Of a DNA stretch of 54,369 nucleotides, positions 27,601-37,300 are shown one piece after another. The notes below the pieces were generated by a model. That model was not told where the DNA came from and ran no database searches. It saw nothing but the letters and a program-made list of their open reading frames with translations. The stretch spans positions 1 through 54,369 of the forward strand of contig CAZNNL010000004.1 in the NCBI GenBank assembly GCA_964574395.1, in the 5' to 3' direction. Within the stretch, counting starts at the first letter, position 1; each line of letters begins with the position of its first letter. The position numbers and the translations under genes are program-made. Origin of the DNA: JAXGQD01 sp964574395 (GTDB lineage: Bacteria; Bacillota; Clostridia; Saccharofermentanales; Fastidiosipilaceae).

Positions 27601-28503
27601 CCCATTACCAGTAAAAAAGGCATTAATCAAGATCTTTCAGTCGAAACACTGTCTTGGGAAAGTACAGACGTTAAACGTGTAGCACCTGCTCAGAGTAAAC
27701 ACACACGTCCACGCGTTTTCATTCCTGTATTCCCAGGTACAAACTGCGAAGATGATAGCGCGCGTGCTTTTGCCAAAGCCGGAGCAGAGCCAGACGTATT
27801 TGTGTTCCGCAACAAAACGAGCAGTGAGTTACAAGACAGTATTCTAGAAATGGAAAAACGTCTTAAAGCAGCCCAAATGTTTATGATTCCTGGTGGATTT
27901 AGTGCTGGTGACGAGCCAGAAGGGTCTGGCAAATTCATCGCTGCCGTATTTAACAATCCTAGATTGAAAGCGGCTGTTACGGATTTACTTGAAAATCGTG
28001 ACGGACTAGCTCTGGGAATTTGTAATGGTTTCCAAGCACTTGTCAAATTGGGTTTGTTGCCCTATGGGAAAGTATCTGTTCTTCAAGAAGATAGTCCTAC
28101 CTTAACCTTCAATACGATTGGCAGGCATATAGCAAGCTATGTAAACACTAGGGTGGCTAGTAATAAGTCCCCTTGGCTGGCTAATAGTCAGGTGGGAAGC
28201 ATTCATAGTCTTGCCGTATCTAATGGAGAAGGACGCTTTGTTGCGCCTGAATCAGTTTTGCAAGCGTTAGCACAGAATGGACAGATTGTAACGCAATATG
28301 TAGATTTAAGCGGTGCAGCGACTATGCGTGAACCATATAATCCCAATGGTTCAATGTGGGCAATTGAAGGCATCTGTTCACCCGATGGACGTGTACTTGG
28401 CAAAATGGGTCACTCTGAACGCATCGGTGAAGGGGTAGCTAAAAACATTCCTGGTGACAAAGATCAAGGCATATTTGCGGCAGGAGTTGCTTATTTTTCA
28501 TAA
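24691..28503 (+). CDS. purL: Phosphoribosylformylglycinamidine synthase, single-chain
   Basis: Fourth step of purine synthesis: FGAR plus glutamine and ATP to FGAM. 1270 residues from ATG 24691 (GGGGAG upstream). The long form fuses the synthase to its glutaminase. Synthase half: HNHPTEIEPFGGAATC (ATP site), a second PurM-like half with PSIGGKDSMSG. Glutaminase at about 1010-1270: PVFPGTNCEDDSARAFAKAG, with catalytic Cys in GICNGFQALVKLGLLP. The fused form means separate PurQ and PurS are not needed. No other pur genes are adjacent. Confidence 0.96.
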   Translation: METRILTRVYAEKKTAFAIEAKGVLNDLKEHFGLDALESVRILNRYDVEGLTEAEIATAKGMIFSEAPVDEVFEDDPVWSQSDYVLAVEALPGQYEQREDFAEQALQIISQEERPSVRSARVYLFNGKLDEQAKQRIHSHLINPVESRAASLALPTTLQRDIPEVKAVPILVNFIGATKDILLAMHADLGLAMSLDDLFFVQKHFQSIKRNPTLTEIKVLDTYWSDHCRHTTFNTELLETKLDEARDDDAAIIHKRIAASLDLYLDQRIAFYKKRINEKPVCLMDIATLAGKILHADGYVDDLDISEEINACSIKVEVPVDGYPQAMLLMFKNETHNHPTEIEPFGGAATCLGGAIRDPLSGRSYVYQSLRVTGSGDPRQAFEDTLAGKLPQRKITTTAAAGFSSYGNQIGLATGQVAELYHPGYVAKRMEIGAVIAAAPADQVVRETPEAGDVIVLLGGRTGRDGIGGATGSSKIHDEFSVETSGSEVQKGNAPTERALQRLFRRAEISRLIRRCNDFGAGGVCVAIGELADGVRIDLDKILVKYEGLDGTELAISESQERMAVVLRPEVLATFMDAAAEENLEARVVAEVTEEAHMRMVWRGSTIVDLERSFINTNGAPQSAKAQVRIPDPEKHYFKPYAPDLPFAERLKAGLADLNECAQKGLIERFDNSVGAGTILQPLGGLHQLSPEEGMAAKIPLTTGDSSVASLMAFGFDPELSSWSPYHGAYYAVTQSLAKLTAMGASSRKARLTFQEYFPRTDSPEKWGLPLAALLGAFQAQLDFKVPSIGGKDSMSGNYNELEVPPTLVSFAVGTRPIEQVKSSVLKEAGRVIMYFPLPMDEGFFLNADKFQRQLNLCHKLQKIGHVNAISTVKRAGAAVTIIKQCFGEHLGFSFNPLLSADEFFMPQPGALLVEVVDDAQYQSTLQALKEAGAVLLGQITSAALISYGDEKLSLDEAKAAWLNTLNDVFPITSKKGINQDLSVETLSWESTDVKRVAPAQSKHTRPRVFIPVFPGTNCEDDSARAFAKAGAEPDVFVFRNKTSSELQDSILEMEKRLKAAQMFMIPGGFSAGDEPEGSGKFIAAVFNNPRLKAAVTDLLENRDGLALGICNGFQALVKLGLLPYGKVSVLQEDSPTLTFNTIGRHIASYVNTRVASNKSPWLANSQVGSIHSLAVSNGEGRFVAPESVLQALAQNGQIVTQYVDLSGAATMREPYNPNGSMWAIEGICSPDGRVLGKMGHSERIGEGVAKNIPGDKDQGIFAAGVAYFS

Positions 28504-28533
28504 GGTAGCTTTCAGGAAAGTTTGGTTTTGCCA

Positions 28534-30591
28534 ATGCAAAAAGATCAATTTAAATTAGTTAGCGATTTTAAACCCACTGGCGACCAACCTGAAGCAATCG
28601 CGCGTTTAGTAAAAGGCATCGAGTCAGGCATGAGAGCTCAAACTTTGCTTGGCGTTACAGGCTCTGGTAAAACTTTTACCATGGCCAATGTCATCCAAAC
28701 ATTACAACGTCCAGCCTTGGTTATGGCGCCTAATAAGACCTTGGCAGGTCAACTTTGCGCTGAATTTAAAGCGTTCTTTCCTGAGAATCGGGTAGAATAT
28801 TTCGTCAGTTATTACGATTATTATCAACCCGAAGCGTATATACCTTCATCGGATACGTATATAGAAAAAGATTCTGCGATTAATGAAGAAATCGATCGTA
28901 TGCGTCACGCGGCTACGGCATCCCTTCTTGAACGGAGAGATGTTATCGTCGTTGCCTCCGTTTCTTGTATTTATGGTCTTGGTGATCCCGTCGATTACAA
29001 AGACATGATGGTGCATTTGAGGCCAGGTGACAGAAAGGATCGCGACGCGGTAATTCGGGAGCTTGTTGCTATCCAATACTCACGTAACGATTTTGAGATT
29101 AAGCGTGGCACCTTTCGTGTTCGCGGGGATGCTTTAGACATTATTCCAGCGTCTGAAGATCAATTCATCACGCGTATTTCTTTCTTTGATGATGAAATCG
29201 AGAAAATCTATGAGGTGGATTTTGTTACTGGCAAAATCATCGCCTCCCGCACCTACACATCAATCTTTCCTGCTAGTCACTATGCAACGACGGATGTAAA
29301 GATGGAAAGAGCTAGAGCCAGCATTGAAATCGAACTAGACGAGCGTTTAGCAGATCTACGCGACGAAGGCAAAATACTTGAAGCCTACCGTCTCGAACAA
29401 CGCACCCGTTATGATTTAGAAATGCTTGCAGAAACGGGCTTCACGAAGGGCATAGAGAATTACTCTGCGCATTTAGCAGGCAGAGGAAGAGGTTCTGCCC
29501 CTTACACGCTCATAGATTTTTTTCCTAAAGATTATCTATTGTTCATCGACGAGTCCCATGTCTCGGTGCCCCAAATCGGTGCAATGTACAACGGAGACCG
29601 GGCACGAAAAGAATCATTGGTAAACTTTGGTTTTCGTTTACCGTCTGCCTTTGATAACCGCCCCTTAAAGTTTGAAGAATTTGAAACACGCATGGGTCAG
29701 ACGATTTTTGTAAGCGCGACACCAAGCCGTTACGAAGCGGCTCATCAAGAGCAAGTTGTAGAGCAAATTATTAGACCAACCGGTCTTGTGGATCCCGAGA
29801 TTGCAATCCACCCGGTTGATGGTCAAATTGACGATTTACTAGCTGAAATTCGTGCCGTTAAAGCGAAGGGCGAACGCGCCCTTGTCCTGACTTTGACCAA
29901 AAAAATGTCTGAAGATTTATCGCTTTTCTTATCTGATACAGATCTGAAAGTTTCGTACTTACACTCTGATTTAGAAAATGACGAACGCTTGGAAGTATTA
30001 CGTGATTTAAGAAAAGGTAAATTTGATGTCTTGGTTGGCATTAACTTACTCCGTGAAGGTTTAGATCTCCCTGAAGTATCCCTCATTGCTATTCTTGATG
30101 CAGATAAGCAAGGCTTCTTACGTTCTCAGACTTCATTAATCCAAATCATTGGCAGAGCTGCTCGTAATGTTAATGGCAAAGTCATCATGTATGCAGATTC
30201 CATTACTGATGCGATGCTTGCCGCAGTACAAGAAACCAATCGTCGACGCGGCATCCAGGAAGCCTTTAACGAGAAGCACAACATTACGCCGACGAGTATC
30301 AAGAAGGAAATCCGCGGTTTACTGGATACCTATGCAGAACTTGAATTAGATGAGTTATCAATGGTTGCAGAAGCACCGGGTGATGGCTTGATTGGCGATT
30401 TAGCCAGTGAGCAATCTAGCGCTGCAGCCGTGCGCAAGAAGCTTAAAACGCTAAATCCTACTGCACTTGCCAAACTGATAAAAGAGTTAGAGCGCGATAT
30501 GAAGAAAGCAGCTAAAGCACTTGATTTTGAAGAAGCTGCAAAACTACGCGACGTCATGATTGAAGCCAAAGGCCTACAGGCAAGCCGCTAA
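28534..30591 (+). CDS. uvrB: Excinuclease ABC subunit B
   Basis: DNA damage verification helicase of nucleotide excision repair. 685 residues from ATG 28534; TTG 28522 is an alternative with AGGA close by, but the family usually begins near FKLVSDFKPTGDQPEAI. Walker A GVTGSGKTFTMANV, the YYDYYQPEAY beta-hairpin that inserts behind the lesion, DESHVSVPQIGAMYNGDRAR, and a C-terminal UVR motif that contacts UvrC are all present. uvrA and uvrC are not in the window. A TTTTGCCA octamer (28526-28533) abuts the ATG. Only six bases separate it from the convergent gene. Confidence 0.96.
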   Translation: MQKDQFKLVSDFKPTGDQPEAIARLVKGIESGMRAQTLLGVTGSGKTFTMANVIQTLQRPALVMAPNKTLAGQLCAEFKAFFPENRVEYFVSYYDYYQPEAYIPSSDTYIEKDSAINEEIDRMRHAATASLLERRDVIVVASVSCIYGLGDPVDYKDMMVHLRPGDRKDRDAVIRELVAIQYSRNDFEIKRGTFRVRGDALDIIPASEDQFITRISFFDDEIEKIYEVDFVTGKIIASRTYTSIFPASHYATTDVKMERARASIEIELDERLADLRDEGKILEAYRLEQRTRYDLEMLAETGFTKGIENYSAHLAGRGRGSAPYTLIDFFPKDYLLFIDESHVSVPQIGAMYNGDRARKESLVNFGFRLPSAFDNRPLKFEEFETRMGQTIFVSATPSRYEAAHQEQVVEQIIRPTGLVDPEIAIHPVDGQIDDLLAEIRAVKAKGERALVLTLTKKMSEDLSLFLSDTDLKVSYLHSDLENDERLEVLRDLRKGKFDVLVGINLLREGLDLPEVSLIAILDADKQGFLRSQTSLIQIIGRAARNVNGKVIMYADSITDAMLAAVQETNRRRGIQEAFNEKHNITPTSIKKEIRGLLDTYAELELDELSMVAEAPGDGLIGDLASEQSSAAAVRKKLKTLNPTALAKLIKELERDMKKAAKALDFEEAAKLRDVMIEAKGLQASR

Positions 30592-30597
30592 GCCTTC

Positions 30598-32439
30598 TTA
30601 AATCTGCGCCGCTAATTGCTCAGAGCTTTCATGGAGATCCTTCGTACTGAGGGCAATCCCTTGATCAATGGACCCTGAAGGCAGAGTATAGCGATCTAAA
30701 TAGTTTTCATACAAACGATGGAAATCTGTGTTATTTTGTTTTTTCAGTTTCTTCATATACTTGTGGGCATCGAAAGCGCCTTGTTTTATTTCAATAATAG
30801 CGACAGCAATGTTCGAGCAATGATCAGCAATACGTTCCATCGATGTTGTTATGTCAGTGAGCACCATTCCTAAATCAACTGAACAAATTCCTTGGCGCAA
30901 ACGCTCGATATGGCGGAGCTTTAAGGCTTCGTGAAGACGATCAACAACCTCTTCCAAGGGCTCAACCATAAAAGCAATTTCGCTGTCGCGCATGTGGTAG
31001 GCTTCTACAGTGAGATTAGTTATTTCAATTAAGGCTTCAGCATAGACGTGCAATTCAGCTTGTGCTTGTGTCGAGAAACGCAATTCATCACTACGCATAT
31101 CTTTTATGGATTCTGCAATATTCAAAGCATGGTCTGACATACGCTCAAAGTCATTGATACAGTTAAGAATAATGGTTAAGTCAGTGGCATCTTTTCCTGT
31201 TAATGATTCCATGCCAATCTTGAAGAGATAGCCGCTTAACGCGTCCTGATAACTGTCGATTTTTTTCTCGTTGCGCTTTACTTTCTTATAAACATCTACG
31301 TCGAATTGTGGCAAAAGACTCAAGGCATCGAAAACTGTCGTTTGTGCGAGCTCGAACATTTGCATGGAGAGCGTTGCGCTTTGCTCTAAAGCAATGCTAG
31401 GTGTATCCAATAGTCTGTCATCAAGGACTGAGAATACATTGAGTTCTTCGCTGCGTTCTTCTTCGGTTTCTGGAATAATAAAGGTGACAAGGCGTTCCAA
31501 AAGCCCTGTAAAATTAACTAGAATTGCCGTGTTGGATATATTGAAAACACTGTGCACAATTGCGATGGAAACGGGTGTTGCTTGCTGTTCTACAAAAGGC
31601 ATGGAGAAGAGCGCGCCAGCTCCATAGAAAAAGGTCATAAATAAAATAGTCCCAATTAAGTTGAAAAGTAGGTGGGCCAAAGCGGCTCGTTTAGCATTGC
31701 GTTTAGCACCTATCGCGGAAAGCGCCGCGGTAATATAGGTTCCGATGTTTTGTCCCATAATAATTGGAATTGCAGCTGACATGGGTACGGCTCCGGTTGC
31801 GCAGAGGGCTTGAAGGATACCAACTGATGCTGATGAACTTTGGATGACCGCTGTGAGTACTGCACCGACTAGGACACCAAGAATAGGATTGGAGAACTGC
31901 AAGAACATTTTTTGGAATTCCGGCATGTTCGCCAATGGTTTCATGGCTTTACTCATGGTTTCCATACCAAACATAAGGATGGCAAAACCAAGCATTATTT
32001 TTGCCATCGCGTGCTTTTTCTCATCCTTACTAAAGAGTAGATAGACGACACCGAGCATGGCGAGTATTGGAGCGAAAGACGTTGGTTTCAGCATCTGGAT
32101 AAAGAAGTTTTCACTTTCTAAACCCGCTAAACTAAGAATCCAAGCCGTTACTGTGGTTCCGATGTTAGCTCCCATAATGATGGCAATGGCTTGCTTCAGT
32201 TTCATGATGCCAGAGTTGACCAAGCCGACAACCATGACGGTAGTACCAGAAGAAGACTGGATAACGGCGGTGACCCCCGTTCCTAGTAAAACAGCTTTAA
32301 ATTTATTTGACGTTAAATTTTCTAAAATACTTTTTAATCTTTTGCCGGACATGAGGGTCAGATTATTCCCCATTAAGTCCATTCCGTACAAAAACATGGC
32401 TAAACCGCCAACCAACGCTAGAAAATCAAAAAAATCCAT
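30598..32439 (-). CDS. Na/Pi cotransporter family protein with PhoU-like tail
   Basis: Membrane transporter of 613 residues. The N-terminal half has two inverted Na_Pi_cotrans repeats, each with the QSSS/QSSSGTT motif (AVIQSSSGTTVMV and AVIQSSSASVGIL), within about eight membrane segments. The last 250 residues form helical PhoU-like domains (RMSDHALNIAESI and RIADHCSNIAVAI). This layout is the bacterial NptA/YjbB type, which moves phosphate, probably outward in some species. GAGGG precedes the ATG. No pst or pho genes are nearby. Confidence 0.9.
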   Translation of the reverse strand: MDFFDFLALVGGLAMFLYGMDLMGNNLTLMSGKRLKSILENLTSNKFKAVLLGTGVTAVIQSSSGTTVMVVGLVNSGIMKLKQAIAIIMGANIGTTVTAWILSLAGLESENFFIQMLKPTSFAPILAMLGVVYLLFSKDEKKHAMAKIMLGFAILMFGMETMSKAMKPLANMPEFQKMFLQFSNPILGVLVGAVLTAVIQSSSASVGILQALCATGAVPMSAAIPIIMGQNIGTYITAALSAIGAKRNAKRAALAHLLFNLIGTILFMTFFYGAGALFSMPFVEQQATPVSIAIVHSVFNISNTAILVNFTGLLERLVTFIIPETEEERSEELNVFSVLDDRLLDTPSIALEQSATLSMQMFELAQTTVFDALSLLPQFDVDVYKKVKRNEKKIDSYQDALSGYLFKIGMESLTGKDATDLTIILNCINDFERMSDHALNIAESIKDMRSDELRFSTQAQAELHVYAEALIEITNLTVEAYHMRDSEIAFMVEPLEEVVDRLHEALKLRHIERLRQGICSVDLGMVLTDITTSMERIADHCSNIAVAIIEIKQGAFDAHKYMKKLKKQNNTDFHRLYENYLDRYTLPSGSIDQGIALSTKDLHESSEQLAAQI

Positions 32440-32534
32440 TTGTCCCTCACTTAAGCCTTTTCAATCGCAACAAGGTCTTGCCAATGTTAATTTAATGTTA
32501 AATCTGCGTTAAGGCAAGCCCCAATTTATATTAT

Positions 32535-32564
32535 TTACTGTTGTTTCAAATTCGATGCTATAAT
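32535..32564 (+). promoter_or_regulatory. Promoter of the phosphohexomutase-dnaE unit
   Basis: TTACTG (32535-32540), an 18-base spacer, and a perfect TATAAT (32559-32564) preceded by TGC, making an extended -10 element. It lies about 50 bases before the phosphohexomutase start. Confidence 0.75.
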
Positions 32565-32616
32565 TTGGATAATTTAATCTCAAAAAATCAAATTCGCTAT
32601 TCAGGAGGATGTTTTC

Positions 32617-34362
32617 ATGAGCCGCAGCAGTGAACTTTATAAATTTTGGTCTACAGATCCATTTTTCGATGAAGGTACTAGAAATGAATTACTTGCAATT
32701 GCCGATGACGAGGCAGAAATTGAAGAGCGTTTTTACACGAATTTATCCTTTGGTACAGCCGGATTAAGAGGCATACTGGGTGCCGGGACCAATCGTATGA
32801 ACAACTATACGGTTGCCATGGCTACGGAAGGATTCGCCCGCTACCTTGATACTTTAGGAGATGAAGCTAAGCAGCGCGGCATGGTAATAGCTTACGACTG
32901 CCGTAATTTTTCGCCAGAGTTTGCTCTACTGGCAGCTTTAATTTTTGCTACACATGGTATTAAAGTGAAATTAACAGATGAATTGAAACCGACGCCCATG
33001 CTTTCTTTTGCCATTAGACATTACAATTGCATTGGTGGTGTTATGGTGACGGCTAGTCATAACCCTGCGAAGTATAACGGCTACAAAGCCTATGGTGAAG
33101 ATGGTGGGCAAATGCCTCCAGAAGCCGCAGATATTGTTCTTAAAGAAATGGATTCGATTACTGACCCACGTACCTTGTCTTGGATTACTGAGGAAGAAGC
33201 CATCGCGAAGGGGTTACTTGAGTACATCGGTCCAGACTTGGATGACGCATACATGGCTATGCTTCGTAAATTGACCATTAATGAAGATAAGGTCAAAGAG
33301 CAAGCAGATATGAAGATAGTGTTTACACCACTTCACGGTACAGGCAACAAACCAGTCCGTAGAATTTTAAAAGAAATTGGTTTTAACAATGTTTTGGTGG
33401 TTCCCGAACAAGAACTTCCTGATGGAAACTTTAGTACTGTTGAGTCACCCAACCCCGAAGAACGCTCGGCCTTAGCCATGGCAATTGCCTTAGCCGAAAA
33501 AGAAGGGGCAGAGCTCGTGATCGCAACTGATCCGGATGGCGATCGCACAGGTCTTTGCATTCGTAAAGAAGATGGCACTTATCAAGTGATGACTGGCAAC
33601 CAAATTGGTATTCTCTTAATGAATTACATTTTGAGCGCGAAACAAGCCCGAGGAACGCTGCCGGATAAATCTTTCGTCGTGACAACGATTGTTTCTACTA
33701 AACTACCAAGAAAAATTGCCAAGTATTATGACGTTGAATTAATGGAGTCCTTGACCGGATTTAAGTGGATAGCAGAACTCATTAAACTCCATGATGAACA
33801 GGGCGATATGCACTTCCAATTTGGCTTCGAAGAGAGCTTTGGCTACTTAGCCGGCACATCCGTTCGCGACAAGGATGCGGTTGTTGCATCCATGCTTCTG
33901 GCAGAAATGGCTGCTACCGCGAAAAGCGAAGGCAAGACGCTCAATGACTACTTGAATGAATTGTACGCTAAATTTGGTTACGGTGAAGAACTTACCTATT
34001 CCTTAGCTCGTGAAGGAAAGGCAGGCTTAGAGGCTATCCAAAAAACAATGATTGCTCTCCGTGCCAACAAACTTGCTGGCTTTAAGACCGCTGATGTTTT
34101 AGCAGTTAAAGATGTTTTGGAAGGAACAATTACTGATTTGAAAACTGGTGAAGTATCTAAACTAGACTTGCCTGAATCGGATGTTTTGCTCTACCAACTA
34201 GAAGGCTTAGACTTCTTCTGTGTACGCCCTTCAGGAACAGAACCTAAAATAAAAGTTTACTTTGGTGCTTATGATGCTGACCCAGAAGTGTGCAAAGCTA
34301 AGCTTGCTTCGTTCAGTCAATCCATCGTTGAGGAAGTAGAAAACTTATTGGACAACGCTTAA
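32617..34362 (+). CDS. Phosphoglucomutase/phosphomannomutase (alpha-D-phosphohexomutase)
   Basis: Interconverts hexose-1- and hexose-6-phosphates. 581 residues, fitting the PgcA-type long form of Bacillota. The phosphoserine is Ser147 in GVMVTASHNPAKYNG, the Mg2+ loop is DPDGDRTGL, and the phosphate-binding loop is RPSGTEPKIKVYFG. AGGAGG precedes the ATG. It would convert glucose-1-phosphate from glycogen phosphorylase to glucose-6-phosphate. Its TAA overlaps the dnaE ATG (TAATG), so the two are translationally coupled. Confidence 0.94.
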   Translation: MSRSSELYKFWSTDPFFDEGTRNELLAIADDEAEIEERFYTNLSFGTAGLRGILGAGTNRMNNYTVAMATEGFARYLDTLGDEAKQRGMVIAYDCRNFSPEFALLAALIFATHGIKVKLTDELKPTPMLSFAIRHYNCIGGVMVTASHNPAKYNGYKAYGEDGGQMPPEAADIVLKEMDSITDPRTLSWITEEEAIAKGLLEYIGPDLDDAYMAMLRKLTINEDKVKEQADMKIVFTPLHGTGNKPVRRILKEIGFNNVLVVPEQELPDGNFSTVESPNPEERSALAMAIALAEKEGAELVIATDPDGDRTGLCIRKEDGTYQVMTGNQIGILLMNYILSAKQARGTLPDKSFVVTTIVSTKLPRKIAKYYDVELMESLTGFKWIAELIKLHDEQGDMHFQFGFEESFGYLAGTSVRDKDAVVASMLLAEMAATAKSEGKTLNDYLNELYAKFGYGEELTYSLAREGKAGLEAIQKTMIALRANKLAGFKTADVLAVKDVLEGTITDLKTGEVSKLDLPESDVLLYQLEGLDFFCVRPSGTEPKIKVYFGAYDADPEVCKAKLASFSQSIVEEVENLLDNA

Positions 34363-37300
34363 TGCCTTTTACACATCTACATTTACATACGGAATACAGT
34401 TTGCTTGATGGGGCTAACCGCATCAAGCAACTGCCAGAACGTATTAAAGCTTTAGGTATGGACAGCTGCGCCATCACGGACCATGGAGTCATGTATGGCG
34501 TAGTTGACTTTTACGAGTCTTGTAAAGCTGCAGGCGTGAAACCCATCATTGGCTGTGAAGTTTATGTCGCAGAGAATGGACGCTTCAAAAAAGACGGTGC
34601 CTTAGACAAAAGGATGTCGCACTTAATTTTATTGGCCAAAAACCAAACCGGCCTAAAGAATCTCTATAAACTTGTAAGCGCCGGTTTCACGGAAGGCTTT
34701 TACTATAGACCACGCATTGATTTTGCTTTGCTGTCAGAACATTACGAAGGCCTGATAGCACTTTCGTCTTGCTTAAACGGCGCTGTATCACAAAAACTAC
34801 GTATTAATGCTGACGAAGAAGCGCTAGCTATTGCCAAGCGCTATCAAAACTTGTTTGGCAATGAGCACTATTACTTGGAAGTCCAAGCGAATGGCATGCT
34901 GGAACAAGTTAAAGTTAATGAAGGTCTCAGAAAAATTTCTGATGCGACAGGTCTACCATTAGTAGCTACTGCAGATTGCCACTATATAAGACGAGAAGAT
35001 GCAAGGGCACATGAGATATTACTTTGCATTCAGACTGGCAAAAGAATGACCGACAGCGACCGCATGCGCATGGGTACAGACCAACTCTACGTAAAATCAC
35101 CTGAAGAGATGCAGCAGGCTTTGCCAGATTTTCCTGATGCCATTGCTAACACAGAAAAAATTGCCGCGCGTTGTAATGTCGAGCTGGACATGTCGACCAT
35201 CCATCTTCCTGCCTTTGAAGTTCCTGAGGGTACAGGAGATTCTGCTAAGTATTTACGTCAGTTAAGTCATGAAATGCTCATTAAACGCCTCACACAGCAG
35301 CGGGACCCAGACTACACTGTGGAAGACTATCAAAAGCGTTTGGACAGCGAATTAGACGTCATCGTTCGGATGGGTTATGCGGACTACTACTTAATCGTGT
35401 GGGACTTTATTCGTTACGCCAGAGAACGCGAAATAATGGTTGGTCCCGGTCGTGGTTCAGGAGCTGCTTCCTTAGTTGCCTATGTTTTAGGCATCACCAA
35501 CCTTGATCCTTTACGCTATAAGCTACTTTTCGAACGCTTCCTAAATCCAGAACGCGTGAGCCTGCCAGATTTTGACACGGATTTTTGTTATGAAAGACGC
35601 GGCGAAGTCATAGATTATGTGACGGAAAAATACGGCCAAGAACGTGTCGCACAAGTTATTACTTTCGGTACCCTTGCTGCTAAAGCAGTAGTGCGTGACG
35701 TCGCCCGCGCTTTGGACGTTTCCTATGCTGATACGGATCGCATAGCAAAAATGATTCCCTTTGAATTAAACATGACTCTCAAAAGAGCTTTGGAAAACTC
35801 AAAAGACCTCAAAGCAGCTTATGACAATGAAGACCAAACCAAAGAAATTATTGACACGGCACTTTTGCTAGAAGGTATGCCACGTCATGCATCCACACAC
35901 GCAGCGGGTGTCGTTATCGCGAGTGAAGAACTGACCGACTTGGTTCCGCTTTCGAAAAATGAAGATGCGGTTGTCATCCAATACGCTAAAGGCGATATCG
36001 AAAAATTAGGCCTGTTGAAATTCGATTTTCTTGGTCTGCGCACTTTAACTGTGTTGCGCGATACGCGCGATATGGTGGCTGAGAAGACAGGTGAGTGGAT
36101 TGACTTTGAGACGATGTCTTTTGCAGAAAAAGAAGTCTACGCCATGATTTCCGCCGGAGATACCGCAGGAGTATTCCAACTTGAGTCTGCTGGTATGACA
36201 AGCTTTATGACGCAGCTCAAACCAAGTTCATTGGAAGATATTATTGCAGGCGTAGCGCTTTATCGACCAGGTCCGATGAGCGAAATAGGCCGCTATGTTG
36301 CAGCCCGCCACAACAGTTCTAAAATCCATTATGACCATCCCCTGTTAGAGCCAATTTTGAACATGACCTACGGAGTCATCATTTACCAAGAACAGGTCAT
36401 GCAGATCGTTCGCGATTTAGCTGGCTTTAGCATGGGACAAGCCGATAATGTTCGCCGTGCCATGTCTAAGAAAAAACCTGAAATTATTGAGAATTACAGG
36501 CAAGTCTTTATTTATGGTGGCAAAACGGAACTAGGCACCGAAGTTGACGGGGCCATCAAACGCGGCGTCCCTGAACACATTGCCAGTAAAATATTTAATG
36601 ATGTCTTGGCCTTTGCAGGCTACGCTTTCAACAAAGCACATGCAGCTTGCTATGCTGTTGTTGGCTATCAAACAGCCTGGCTAAAACTGCATTATCCGAC
36701 AGAATTCATGGCAGCCATGCTCAACAGTTTTTTAGGTAGCCTTGGACAAGCCGCAAACTATGCACACGCAGCGCGTCAAATGGGCATCAGTATATTGCCC
36801 CCTGATGTAAATTATTCAGCCGTAAAGTTTAAGCCAGAAGGTGAGAGAAGTATTCGTTTTGCCTTAGGTGCCGTAAAAAATGTCGGTACTGCCGTCTTAG
36901 AAGCATTGGTTAATGAACGCGAACATAATGGCTTGTTCAGCAGTTTTGGTGATTTTTTAAGACGCGTGCACGCTATTCGCATGAATAAAAAAGCGGTAGA
37001 AAGCCTTATCAAAGCATCAGCTTTAGATAGCTTTAATGTGCCTCGTAATCAGATGCTTGCAGTACATGAAATATATTTGAATCAGCTCACAGCGAATAAA
37101 GTCGAAATCATGAGTGGACAACAAAGCCTTTTTGATGTAGGCCTAATTGCTGACGAACCTGCAGAGCCCGAATATCCGCCTTTACCCCAACTTAGCAAAA
37201 TGCGTCTTTTTGAAATGGAACAAGAGATGCTTGGGCTATATGTAAGTGGACATCCCTTAGATGAGTACCGTCCACTACTTGAGCGACTTCCGCTATTTAA